A stretch of 64,000 nt of DNA from Nemertoderma westbladi (taxonomy: Eukaryota > Xenacoelomorpha > Nemertodermatida > Nemertodermatidae), in contig JAUCBJ010006696.1 of the NCBI GenBank assembly GCA_032718475.1, positions 28,672 to 92,671 of the forward strand. The letters are read 5' to 3'. The position numbers and the translations under genes are program-made. Under the pieces are notes generated by a model that was not told where the DNA came from, did no database searches, and saw only the letters and a list, made by a program, of their open reading frames with translations. The first letter of the stretch is position 1. Every line of letters begins with the position of its first letter. Positions 33,032-44,196 of this stretch are shown here, one piece after another.

Positions 33032-33325
33032 GCAGAGAGGAGGATGAGTCATATGGGACTCATAAGAGAGGAACAGACAACAAAACCCGAGAGATAAAAT
33101 TGTGTGAGGGGTAAGGGCGATCATCTAAAACAATGACGCCAGATGCCTTGATACAGCTTACCTCGCAGATGAACCAAGGATGGGTAGTGAAAACAGACCC
33201 AGGGGGGCCAGCCTGGGAAGCTGACCCCGAGAAGAAAATTCCACCCCACATCCAATACTAGATCGGATTCCAGCGGAATTGAAGCGCACTTAAGGTTGAT
33301 GCTATCATCTCACCGGGAAGATAGC

Positions 33326-33336
33326 ATGGAGGGGAG
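33326..33336 (+). other. Polypurine tract
   Basis: A purine run (TGGAGGGGAG) abuts TGTAAGCG, the start of the 3' LTR. This is the expected primer site for plus-strand synthesis and supports the LTR boundary. Confidence 0.7.
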
Positions 33337-33934
33337 TGTAAGCGCATTCAATTACTTCCACTACCCAGCGGAAAATGGCTTTTTACCAATTGCAATTGGG
33401 AAGGTGACATTATTAATATCATGTCACATAATAACCAACTCAGGCAATACACACTGCCAGCCACGAACAGAGTTAAGAGGCCATAAACCATCTCAAGGGG
33501 ACAGAGGGGCCAGCAATTGGGGATAGCGGCATCAGGGAGTGCCGAGATAGAGATTAATAGGATAGCCAATGATGGGATGGGAAAACAGGTGATTGAAACG
33601 CATCCATTGGCCAGGCCACTTAGAGCAGTAGGAATATTCAATATGTGTTAGTAATATAACCATTGTACTTATTGATTGTGAATCAGTTGGTATCTGTAGA
33701 GTTGTGAGACCGGAACGGTTTTTAACCATCGCCATTACCGTGTTATTATATTCTGACTGTGCTATTATTACGTTCTGACATTATAACAACTGGCACTAAA
33801 ACTCAGTTATTCCAACGGCCTTCGGCCTCAATATTCACACGTTAGCCTTCAGCAGCCTACGGACACAGCGACGCGTATAGCCCAAACAACACACCGGTCG
33901 GGGTTCAGACTGCCAACTCCTGAATCCCGTCACA
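33337..33934 (+). repeat. 3' LTR of the BEL/Pao element
   Basis: 598 bp from TGTAAGCGCATTC to AATCCCGTCACA. Its first ~50 bases and its end match the 5' LTR, but the middle differs and it is 238 bp longer. Normally the two LTRs start identical, so either this is very old or the two ends come from different elements. Confidence 0.65.
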
Positions 33935-34339
33935 ATGTTAATGGAGGAGGCCGTTGTTGATGACTTTGGTTGAATGGGGTATAAGTAAGAAGAAAAAAGG
34001 ATTGCCTTATACTAACTTCCCAATTCAGTGTGGGCACTAATAACTCCCGAGCTCTAACGTCTCACTTGCAGACAAGGTCCTCGGGCACTAATGACTCGCG
34101 GGCACTGAAGTCTTGAGACATAGTGCCAGCGGACACTAACATCTCGCGGACACAAATGTCCCTCAATCCTTCGATCCCATGTACAGTATCATAAGCTCTC
34201 TACTGTAGTACCGGTCCATGTTGGTAGTTATTGTGCTTTGTTCTTCAATGTCAATATTACTATGTAAACTTAATTCAATTAAATATAAAATAATAAAATA
34301 TGTGAATTTAAATTTAAATTATAATAATTTGATTTTCAG
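33935..34339. other. K2P intron with short GGGCACTAA repeats
   Basis: 34026-34160 contains about five imperfect ~30-base repeats built on GGGCACTAATGACTCGC and related GGACACTAA phrases. A pyrimidine-rich stretch and CAG acceptor lead into the K2P exon at 34340. Confidence 0.55.
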
Positions 34340-34512
34340 ATAGCGTTCGAAACATTGGTGATGATGTCAGCTATGGTATTTCTTCCAGCTTTGGCTTTTA
34401 GTTCAGCAGAGAATTGGCCTTTCATGGATGCATGTTATTTTCAAATAATAACTCTATCAACAGTTGGATTTGGCGACTTAACTATTCAAAATGATGCGTG
34501 TGAATCAAACAG
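34340..34512 (+). CDS. K2P potassium channel, exon with pore 2
   Basis: 173-bp internal exon after TTTCAG, phase 0 at the start and phase 2 at the end (donor GTAAAA at 34513). It encodes M3 (FETLVMMSAMVFLPALAF), pore helix 2 and the second filter STVGFGD, then LTIQNDACESN. The first filter reads GYGD and the second GFGD; such asymmetry is normal in K2P channels. The phases join exactly to 13287 upstream and to 42764 downstream, which is strong evidence that the three exons are one gene. Confidence 0.93.
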
Positions 34513-36039
34513 GTAAAAATTATGTGCATAAAGTGCCGATTTTTATAGAACCATGGGATAACTGACAGTGTGTAACCATGGCAATAAATATACACAAAGT
34601 CCTTCTTGGAGTTAAATCCTGGATCATAATGAGATTGCATGAAATTTGAAACAGATGTAGATTATACAGTATAACTTGACATCGCGATTGCTTAGTCAAA
34701 ATTGTATTTTCGCTTTAAATTTTTAGATTAATACAGGAATTTGGAAAAGGTGTATGTATCCATTGATATTGCGTCATGTTGTTGATATAAAAAAAGTATA
34801 CTTTTTTGGCGAGCGTAGCGAAACAAATAAGAAAGCAAGAAAAAATTGTTACTTTTTGCCACCACTTACGTCGTTTTATTTGTTGTAAGTCTTCTCACTT
34901 TTATCTGGGCCTATTTCAGCATAAATATCGTCCATCGAAGCTTCTTCCATCGTGAAATAGCGCTATATAAAGCGAAACAGCAAAATAGGTAAAATAGGCC
35001 CTATTATGATATTATACAGTAATATTCTAGAATATTAAACAACCTGTGGATACCATCAGCGCTATCTATTTAAATTCAATATAATTATGACGTAATAATG
35101 TCATGGAAATTACTTTGGAGTTTAATTCAAACATTCTATTTCGTTTTTTTTTTGTCAAACTTGTTAACCCTCTACTGCATGATTTATTAATTTTTTTAGT
35201 TGGAAAAATTTTTTTCCTGCACAAATTGGTTCGAAATATAGAAAAAGTGAAAAAAATATATATTTTTACTCAATTTTCGTTATTGTATCATATATGATAC
35301 AACTTGTGGATAGCCCAGCGTGGAGTACACAAAAGTGGAAAATGTTGTATGAATTTCCACCATTTTACCCGTTCTAATAATCGAATTCACATACAGTAGC
35401 ACATGCGCTACAATTACATTTTGGCAACTAGCGAGTGAAAAATATAATATTTTATGATTATTTTTAATATGAATGCTATTCGATGGTATAACAACCCTGA
35501 AATATTTTTATTTTGAAAAAATGTCCTAATTTTTTTTAACATACGCCCCCATGCGGGGCATTTCTGGTATTCTTTATTAATAAATATATAAGTAAAAATT
35601 GAATCAAATAAAATACAGTAGAGCGTGATCTGAAACACTTTATATAAAATAATAATAAAATAATAAAACCCCGAGTAAGACTGTATGGACAGCAGCTGCA
35701 AATCTGGAAAGAGTAGGGAAAACTTGAACAGCGGAGAACGTGGGACCTATTTTCTGAGCTGTAAGTAGAATTTACACACAGTCACAGGAGAGTTCGTGGA
35801 AAGGTATCGTTGTTTTGCGAAGTGCTGAAATACGAAGTGGTGAAAACCATGAGCCGTTGTCCGTGTAACTGTATGTCTATTATGTTGATTGGATGACCTC
35901 CATATATTTGATGTTAAGGCAGGGCCAGATAGATAGTCGTTACTTGAAATTTTATCTTCTCTCTCTGATCGTTTCTCGCGATAAGAGTTTACAACTGAGT
36001 TATCAAAAATGTTTGGATTAATTTGCAGAATATATTCGG
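34513..36039. other. K2P intron 3' of pore-2 exon
   Basis: AT-rich with no exon recognised. An 18-bp perfect palindrome of AAAAAAGTATACTTTTTT lies at about 34789-34808. At 35163 TTGTTAACCCTCTA faces its inverted copy near 39016-39030. Confidence 0.5.
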
Positions 36040-36089
36040 TGAGGGTTCTACTATTAGTGAGATGGTACCAAGATTGTCCAAGTTTACCA

Positions 36090-36660
36090 TCATATTATTT
36101 TCTTGACACCAGTCCCGCAGTGGTGTAGTCGATTTAGACCAGCCTGAATATCTTCCTTTCTGGTTGAATATATTACAAGGTCATCGGCAAAGAAAATAAA
36201 GTAGAGAGTTGTTGCAATATCTCGCAATGCGGAAACTAGATCAGTTATAAACATGATAAAGGCTGTTGGAGAAAAACAGTCTCCTTGCAGTATTCCTCGG
36301 TAGTATTTTATTCCACCAAAAATCTTTATATTGTTCTTTAAGATTCCCTTGATTAGACCAAACAATTTCCCTCGAATCCAAAATTGCGAGAACAATTTAT
36401 GAAGCAATATATTTCTATCTAATACGTCAAATGCTTTGCGGAAATCCACAAAAGCAATGTGGACAAGTTTTGATTCCGAACAGTATATATATATTTGAGT
36501 TTATGAACGTAATAAGTATTCTGATTGCCTGAAAAGTTGATCTCCCAGGTAGGACACCATACTGCTCTGGAGGTAGCAAATGTTTTATTTTAGACAAAAC
36601 GCGAGTGCTAATCATAGACGTTAAGACCTTTAACAGTACACATATCATAGCATTACCCCT
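36090..36660 (-). pseudogene. Reverse transcriptase fragment of LINE
   Basis: 36090-36449 gives MDFRKAFDVLDR, GILQGDCFSPTAF and the active-site FADD; 36427-36648 in another frame gives the preceding LLPPEQYGVLPGRST part. The domain is frameshifted and shortened. Confidence 0.8.
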
Positions 36661-36899
36661 ATAGTTGTCTGGATTGCAGAAAGACCCTTTTCCTTTATAT
36701 AAAACTTTTAAAATACTGGTCGTTCACACGCGGGGAATTTCACCAATATCAAGACAAGTATTAAACAATAAACTCAGGATAGTGACTATAAACGGAATCG
36801 CCTGCTTGACATGTTCATAGTAACTTGTTCGAAACCACAAGTCTTGCCACTCTTTGCTATATTTACCGCGCTTTTCACGCGCTCTAAAAGTTCCCGTTT

Positions 36900-37890
36900 T
36901 TTATCTTTGCATTCTTCATCGCACCTCGCACCAAGGTTGGTGATGGGATGTTGGCTGTTTCTGTTTACGCATGGAAGCTGAGATAACATCATTTATATCA
37001 TATACCGCCGCATTGATATCTTTTGGCAATAAATGGGAGATGATATCGTGTTTTTGGAGCTCATCCTCTAATATATCCGAACAGAGTTTCCGAGATAATT
37101 TGGATGGCGGCCTTTCAATAACTGCTGAGTTGTATTCGAGAGCAATTTCAAGTTTAACACATTGATGTTTTCGAATGGGGTGATTTTCTACAGTGGAGCT
37201 CGCAGTTAGATTGATATCTGAGGCAGCATGTGTATACCATACATAGGTCAATAGTGCTTGTGTCCTGCGGTGAAATATATGTTTTCTCGGCAGGGTTGTT
37301 TGTTCTGGAGTATGAAACCCAAGACATTTAGGTTGGCAGTGATATCTAATCCACAGTAATTGGGAGCTGAATCATCAATGCGGCAATTAAAATCACCACC
37401 CAAAAATATAGGAGTATCTGGGCTGGTATAAGTTAGCGCTTCGCTGACAGAGAGTGTAGAATATTGTCCTTCATGTCTGGATTGAAATAACAAACTACAA
37501 GGTGTGCAGCATTCGTATTAAGGGCTATATAATTATCGGTTTTGGCAATTTTCTTTGGAGAAAGTTCGGGATTTACAAGCACGACTAGACCACCCTGAGG
37601 CCGGCCCATATCACGTTTTATGGCCAGCTGCATGGTTGAATAAAACTAGGGGAAAGAAAACCGTTTTTACAATAAAAAGTTTCAGTTAACATTATAAGAT
37701 AGGAATCTCCGACAATTTCGTGATATCCGCAATTTTCAAATACATAGTTTAAACCTTCTATATTCCAGAGAGAGAGAGTTTCAAAGATTTGAATATTTGA
37801 GTTTTCGGAGTTGATTCTGATGATGACAATGACTGTCATCAGGCTGGATCCACAGGATGCGATCCTGAGTGACTGTGACATGGCCTCAAA
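36900..37890 (-). pseudogene. APE endonuclease fragment of LINE
   Basis: Read right to left: a start near 37880, LTETF, GRPQGGLVVLVNPEL, then FLGGDFNCRID (37248-37493), then TYVWYTHAASDINL leading into the linker. Frames change at least three times. It corresponds to the endonuclease before the RT at 36090-36660. Confidence 0.7.
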
Positions 37891-38114
37891 CCATATGCAA
37901 TACGTTCAGTACTGGGAAGACGGAAATTCCGGATCACACAGTTTTTCTCCCAGATAGAGGGATCCATTAATGTAGCCCGGTTATCTTGCAAACATCAAAT
38001 ATGGAAGGCGAGTGTTGGTTCTTCGCCACTTGGAAGTGGATCCCTTGGAGAAGGTAATCCAATGACATCGATAAACTCGAGTCGCTCATTGGTTAGGAAC
38101 TGTTTGTAGGATCG

Positions 38115-38649
38115 TCAGCCGTGGTAGTCTTTTTCAAACCGGCCGACATATATATGAGCCAGTTGATGTCTGGGTTCGTGCGTTGTTTCGCGTTGGCTGC
38201 GTCGAGAAGGAACCACACTTAGGCGAGTTGAGTCCCTTGTCCCTCGAACTGGTTGTTGATGCCTGGGAGTCGACTGGTTCTGAGCGGAGTTATGCCAAGT
38301 AGTGGAACTGGTATTTGCAACTGGTGTTTGTTCTGGTCTGCTCAGCCTCGGAGTCGGATTTTCTCGGTTTGGTTGTCTAGTTCTAGTTGCGTGCGCAGGT
38401 GCCGCCACAGCTGCACTGTAGCTCTTCCTTGATATTTCGATTATCTTGTCTTTAGCTTTTATTGTTTCATCCTGTGCATTTGCTATTTTTCGAATGGCAT
38501 TAGTACATGACGACACTTTCCAACGACATTTGTCGTACAATATTGAGGAAGTTTTTCACGTCTTCATTTGATACCCCTTTTTTCCGTTTTAAGTCTCTCA
38601 TCATCGATATAACCTCCGCCTGGAGATCCAGAAACACTGCAGCTTCCAT
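38115..38649 (-). pseudogene. ORF1-like protein of LINE
   Basis: Starts at an ATG at 38649 (MEAAVFLDLQAEV ... KRKKGVSNEDVKNFL), shifts frame near 38540 and continues with a helical part and a long stretch rich in Pro, Thr, Arg and Gln before IYVGRFEKD. This looks like an RNA-binding ORF1 upstream of the endonuclease, inferred from position and basic, low-complexity composition. Confidence 0.5.
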
Positions 38650-41394
38650 ATTAGACACAATTTTATTCTTTCATTAATTATATATAATTTATTTCCAATT
38701 AAATTCAATCTGAATGTTTCAGCTCAGCTGTAGGCAGCAGTAGGGGTGGTAAAGTTAGTTATAATAAAAGTCCTAATATTATAGCATTTTTTGCTTATCA
38801 AACACGTTCAATTTTTCTATAAATAGATTAAGTGGTTGCAATATCTAAAACATTGATTCTATTAGTGTACACTTTGTGGCATTGTAATTTTGTCACTTTA
38901 TATCGTTGTAGTATATGTGCAACAACATGTAGATACCAATTGTTTGGTTTCTTATAAAAGTGGGAAGAATTTATGGCAAGATATGTAATTGTAGCATATA
39001 TGTAGTCTAACGTGATAGAGGGTTAACAAATTTGAAAAAAAGTGAATTACAACAAATAATAATTATTTATTAGGCCTACATGGGAAAGCAGGGAGAACTT
39101 TTTTACCATTCTAGAGGCATTTTATTTACAAGCGCCAGTGGGGAAAATAAGGGGTCGGGAGAATATTTAAAAAAAGTTCTAAATTTTTTCCCATTTTGCA
39201 ATAAATTAGGCCTACTATTTTTGGTAAATTATTTTTTAATGGATTTCTTGTGCCTCTGGCACGATAAACTCCGAAAACGGCTTAGTATCTCTAAAGTATC
39301 TAGTGTCTAAATCTAGTGTTCTTTTCTTGCCTTATTGTTTTGGTTTCTCGGTATCGAGACTGACTTGAAAATAGCTCGCAATAATACACGGTCCTTCAAT
39401 GACTTGTTATTTACGGACATCCACAACCCCTTCTAGATAGTGCTAAAAGACAGTGATTTCTGATCTCTCCAGGTGTTATATTGCTTCCTTCTGGTATAAA
39501 AATAGTGTACTCTACGTAACACCATAGAAAAACCTCTGGGAAGAGGGTAAAGGAGACACCGGGTGAGGGGTGCTTTGGGCTTCGAATAATAATACAATAC
39601 AAATAATTATAACCGAAAAATAGTACATAAAATACAGTATTTAGCCATTTCTGGGTGCTAAAATACTCTGAAAATATCTCAAAAAGTATAATGGAGTAAC
39701 GTCAAATCTGACAAAAGTCTATTTTGTGGAAAATAGTCGTGAAAAGTCGTAATAAACTTGGTGCAGCTTTCATGCTATTGGGAACTTGGCTTTAGTACAA
39801 ACACCAGGTACCAGGTAACCATCTGGGTCCAAACGGCGGTGGGACCAATTGGATACAAACGGTTGGCTACTTCTTTGTCCTACGACTTTGAGGATTGACC
39901 GAAGTCGCCCCGCTAAGTCTATGGGGCAAAGTACATAAGCACTACCGTAATGTGACAGTCAAGCCCAGGAAGATTGCTGCTACTCTGTCCTAAAAACTAA
40001 ACCGTTGATCCTGGGACGAATGGTGTAGCCAGTGGGCAGAGTGTGCTAGCGCTCTAGAGCTGGTTGGCCAAAGCTAAGTCCTCAGCGTGAGCCTTACCTC
40101 CGAGCCCAAACACCAGAAAACCTCTGTAACGGGGAACGCGGTAATGGATCAAACAAAGTAGGTCCGATACCGAAGAGCAGAACCTAGATTAGCTGCCACG
40201 GCTGCCATCTACTAAGGCCTGTCGTTAATGACTGACCTTTTCACCAAATGTGGCCCATTTAAACCCGGTATTCGGGGTCAATGTGAAGTTGACCCCTAAT
40301 TATAACCTAGTCACAATCTGTCTTTCTTGTACAGTAATTCACGTTGAATGAATGTAAAATATGATTAATATTGGGTTTGTTCTGAACTGACCAATAACCG
40401 GTTACTTGTCAATGATAATCTATAGAATTTTATTTGTTACAAAATATTCCCTTGTTAATGATTGGTGGGTTTAATACAATAAGGAAGCAGGGGATGTTTG
40501 CATAGTGGGGGCTCCAATTAGAAGGAAGGGATGGTTTGTATAGGGCACTCCCTTATTGGACGGAAGTAGCTTGGAGGGAAGCTAGCTAGCAATATTATAG
40601 TTGGTAGGTGAATGAAGGGTGGAAAGGTGACTGGTTGGAACTAGGCCGTTATATTGGTTTGTAGATGGAGATGGGATATTGCGGTGAGGAAGGGGGAAAG
40701 GGAATAATTATGTTTTATTATTGCATTTCAAAAATCAGAATCTTGGGGGAGCTTATTTTTGTATGTTTGCCTATGGAGGCGCGAAAAATCGATTACATAT
40801 TTCAACTTATCATTATGTTTTTTCCATGGGGAAAAAGTACACCTTTTTCTTCCGATTTTGGTATATATTCGATCGAAAAAATAACAATTTATAAACAAAA
40901 ATTTTAAGGGGAGATGATACCCCAGGCTATCCCCATACATTTTACTATTAACACATGTATCCATTACGCTGGTTCTACAAGATGGAATTTCATGAAAATT
41001 TCCAGAAGGGCGGAGTAACTATCGAGACACACCTGGAACCTAAAAAAAACTGAAAATTTTTTTTGTGTCTATGTTTGAGGGTCACTTAATTGCACCAAAA
41101 ACCAAAAAATGACACATTTTCGAAGTTTATATTAGAAAAACATTTGATAATTGTATTAAACATATGTTTTTAGAGTTCCACAATTGTGTCTAACTACAAC
41201 AAACCTGCTGCGAAAATTTCAGCCAATTCCATCAAGCCGTTCTCGAGAAAAAGGTACATTTCCAAATTTCACGAAAAATAAGATGCTGAGAAAAACGCAT
41301 TTTAACTTTTCAAACCTTCCCGCTAATTTTATGTAAAGCGCGGGAAATTTCAAAAATAAGCCAAAATATAATAAACTACTCCAGCTAACCAAAA
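38650..41394. other. K2P intron, no exon seen
   Basis: No exon is recognisable. 40016-40110 (TGTAGCCAGTGGGCAGAG) is faintly A-box-like, but no B box follows. 41100-41390 is AT-rich unique sequence. Confidence 0.5.
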
Positions 41395-42335
41395 TTTACG
41401 ATTTAGGGGTTTTCGTAGTCGCTGAATTCATTTCTGATATCTGTTTTAATGTTTGATGATATCTGGACTGCCTGTCTGTCTGTCATTCTGTCTATCTGTT
41501 TGTCTGACTGTAAATCTCACAGACAATAAATAAGTAAGCACACCTCTTTACTATAATTTATGATATGGGGGTTTTCCTAGTCGCTTTTTCCATTTCCGAT
41601 GTCAATTTTAATATTTGGCTGAACCTAGAATGTCTGTTTGTCTGTTTTTATGTCTGTCTGTCTGTCAGTCAAAATAATAGGAGGCATGTCAACTGAGTAA
41701 AATTTCAGATATGGGGGTTTTCATAGTCGCTGATTTCATTTCTAATACATGTTTTAATGTTTGATGACATATGGACTGTCTGTATGTCTATCTGTCTGTC
41801 TGTCTGTTTGTCTGCTGTCTGACTTACTGTCGGTGTCAGAGATAAAATATAAGTAAGCACACCACTTTACTATAATTTCTGATATGGGGGTTTTCCTAGT
41901 TGCTGATTTCATTTCCCACGTCATTTTTAATAATATCATGAACCTTGACTGTCTGTTTTCTGTTTAAGTCTGTCTGTAGGTCTTTCTTGACAGACAGATC
42001 GACTGTCAGACAAATATACATACAGGCATAATAGACTCCTCCAAACAGGAAAGATAACACCAGAAATGAAATCACCGACCTTAAAAACCCCCACAGTGAA
42101 TTTTTTTGTTACGTAGTGTGATTCGTTATGTTTTTGACAGACAGACCGACAGACGGACAAACAGACAGACAAACTAGATTACGCCAAATTTAAAAACTGA
42201 CCCCGGAAATGAAATCCGCGACCACGAAAAACCATGTAGCAATTATTTTAGTTAGGTGGTGTACATTTTTATATCCATAAAATTTGTTGACAAACAGAAA
42301 AATAGACCAATAGACAGACAAACAGAAAAACAGGC
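41395..42335. repeat. Modular TCTG/GACA microsatellite array
   Basis: Four direct modules (starting near 41395, 41560, 41707 and 41880) each carry a conserved GGGGGTTTTCCTAGTCGCT-like block, a TTTCATTTC phrase and then a TCTG run. After about 41985 the array flips: CAGACAGA runs precede AAATGAAATC(A/C)(C/G)CGACC and AAAACCCC-like blocks twice (near 42060 and 42205). The whole therefore looks like a diverged repeat family that carries its own microsatellite, arranged head to head. Confidence 0.8.
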
Positions 42336-42763
42336 AACTTAAGCTTATGATGTGATGTTAGGATTTCGATTTCTGAAATCTACGTTAAATTCTGATTTAG
42401 AATTAATAAAAAAAAATTTCGAAAATTTTCAATTTTTGAAAAGTTCTGGAAAAGTCCAAATAATATATAGGAATTCTAAAATATTTATGTTTCAAATTTC
42501 ATCAAATTTCATTAAATTTGTAGGGCCTTTATTTGTTTTGGATTTATTATTACGAGATTCGGGTATATGAATTGAAATATATTCCCGAACAAGGTTTTTG
42601 AATTCCTGAACATATAGTAGTGTAATTGCTAGGCGCGGAATTTAATTTAGCTCATAATAATTAATAAATATTATACCTCTATTTCAATAAAAATTGGCTA
42701 GGCCTACAACCATGCAATGTTTAAGATATTAAGGTACGATGCACACTAATTTATACCCAATAG

Positions 42764-43211
42764 ATCTGTATTCATCGAATTTTTTTATTTGGTGTTTATA
42801 GTGACTAACTATATATTTTCGCTCGCTTTCGGAGTCGGATTGTTTGATGATGTAGCAGAACTACTGGAGGATTTGGAGGCTTACAGAAGGTATTGCAAAC
42901 ATATAACAAACTTGACGGAGATGTCCAAAGATGCTCTACCAGTCTTATCACCACGCATTTCCCGATTTACATCCCGATTTTATGCTCATTTAAATAAAGG
43001 GAAGCCTAATAGGCCTACTCACAACAATAACGCTCAATTAGGGAAGCCTAATAGGCCTACTCACAACAATAACGCTCAATTATGGAAGCCAAATAGGCCT
43101 ACTCACAACAAGAACGCTCAATTAGAATCTTTAACTGAAAAGCCTGATGATGCCGGTGACCAAATATCTGAACCAACTCTGGTACAACCACTGAAACTGA
43201 AACATAAATAA
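42764..43211 (+). CDS. K2P potassium channel, last exon
   Basis: Begins after the AATAG acceptor at 42759-42763. The first base completes the codon AG|A left by the exon at 34512, giving Asn-Arg-Ser across the junction. It then encodes SVFIEFFYLVFIVTNYIFSL, which makes the fourth membrane helix, and a cytosolic tail starting DDVAELLEDLEAYRRYC. The tail contains three 14-residue repeats (GKPNRPTHNNNAQL) and ends LKLKHK at a TAA (43209-43211) that overlaps AATAAA. A later acceptor (TTTATAG before 42803) would break the frame, so 42764 is preferred. The exons together give at least 435 residues, normal for K2P. Confidence 0.88.
42999..43124 (+). repeat. Three 42-bp coding repeats
   Basis: Exact tandem period of 42 bases in the K2P tail, each containing CCTAATAGGCCTACTCACAA or a one-base variant. 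The period is a multiple of three, so the 14-residue unit is kept in frame. Low divergence suggests recent expansion. Confidence 0.9.
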
Positions 43212-44196
43212 ACATATTCCGATACATAGTGGTAAATCTATGCAATTCTGTATACAGCAAGTACTGTACGTACAGTATATGCATATTGTAAAGGCAATAG
43301 AAAAGGCTATACATATGTACGCATAGCAGGAAGACTACAGTATTATACTATTTAAGAGTATAAAGGAAGAAGAATTATGAGAACCACCGAATTTCAACAG
43401 AGCATATTAACTTTAACTATAAATACAAGGCGGGTGAAAATGAACAGTAACCAAAGTACCCACTGTACTGTGGTACCACACCTACTGACTTTCGTCGGTG
43501 ATATGGCAGAACTGCCAAAGTGCAATTTTGGCTAAAATGAGTTTTTAACTGAAGTTTGTAATAGAGTACCTTAGGCAGGTATGCCATAAACGCCAAAGTG
43601 ATACTGACATCCACTGCTTCAGAAAAGAGATGTGCCACTTAGCCAAAGTGAGAATTGCAAATAAAGAGTTCTGGCAGAAACGACAAAGTGCAAGATATTG
43701 ATAAAATTACACTTTGTCGTTTCTGACATGTTACTGTACCAGGGTATTTTTTGCTTAAAAAGCCCAAACTTGGTATGGCAAAAAAGCCAGTGATGACTTA
43801 ACATAGCCAGTGTAGGCCTATATTCCGTCTGCTAAACAATTCAGTTTGTATTGGAAAATGAATTCATTATAAAACATCATACTGACTGAGTGACTGCTAC
43901 AATTTCATTGTTTTCTTAAACCGTTTTAGCTCGGGTTCCCGCAGCTATTATTAGTTTGTTTGTTTGTTTTTGGCAGGAATGTTTGAACGTCAATCATGGA
44001 TGAAATGGAACGAAACTTGGTAGGCCTACACATGTAGTCTATCAAAAGTTTAGAAATTCTACACACAGATAGACTTATATAGTTCCCCTGTCTGCCGCAA
44101 AGGGGTGAATTGGAAGAAACGTAAAAGTAGCTGTAATTATAGAACCAACCATCAGATTCATCTGAAATTTGGTAGTTGTAAGCTACGGGCATTGCT
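43212..44196. other. Downstream of K2P with GCCAAAGTG motifs
   Basis: No exon is recognised. Between about 43513 and 43690 the phrase GCCAAAGTG, or close variants, recurs four times at intervals of about 50-70 bases; the last copy forms one arm of the hairpin at 43675-43725. Confidence 0.5.
43675..43725. repeat. Perfect 16-bp hairpin
   Basis: Arms CAGAAACGACAAAGTG (43675-43690) and its exact complement (43710-43725) with a 19-base loop. A precursor-like hairpin is possible, but the arms are short for an animal microRNA. Confidence 0.75.

Larger units (their letters stand above)
22780..33934 (+). mobile_element. Degenerate BEL/Pao LTR retrotransposon
   Basis: An 11.2-kb element filling much of the K2P intron. 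Order: 5' LTR, long gag with coiled-coil and Asn-rich parts, DUF1759-type gag core, CCHC knuckle, aspartic protease, reverse transcriptase, RNase H, integrase with a DUF5641-like tail, then about 2 kb with an extra ORF, a polypurine tract and the 3' LTR. This order with no separate env is the BEL/Pao plan. There are many frameshifts and stops, so the copy is dead. The LTRs differ greatly in length (360 and 598 bp) and the flanks (GGTGC and ATGTT) do not form a duplication. This suggests recombination between two elements or a rearranged 3' side. Confidence 0.88.
36040..38649 (-). mobile_element. Decayed LINE of a second clade
   Basis: A minus-strand non-LTR element with two coding parts, broken by many frameshifts: an ORF1-like protein at the right, then endonuclease and reverse transcriptase. 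It differs in sequence and organisation from the LINE at 13969. The motifs (FADD, QGDxxSP, GGDFN) fit the I/Jockey/CR1 side of LINEs; the clade is uncertain. The 3' end on the left is not defined. Confidence 0.75.

Noticed and set aside
40016-40110. A second tRNA-like SINE head
   Set aside because: Only a weak A-box-like phrase is present and no B box follows at the right distance.
42803-43211. K2P last exon starting after TTTATAG at 42802
   Set aside because: Joining there to the exon ending at 34512 gives an immediate stop. The acceptor at 42763 restores the frame and completes M4.
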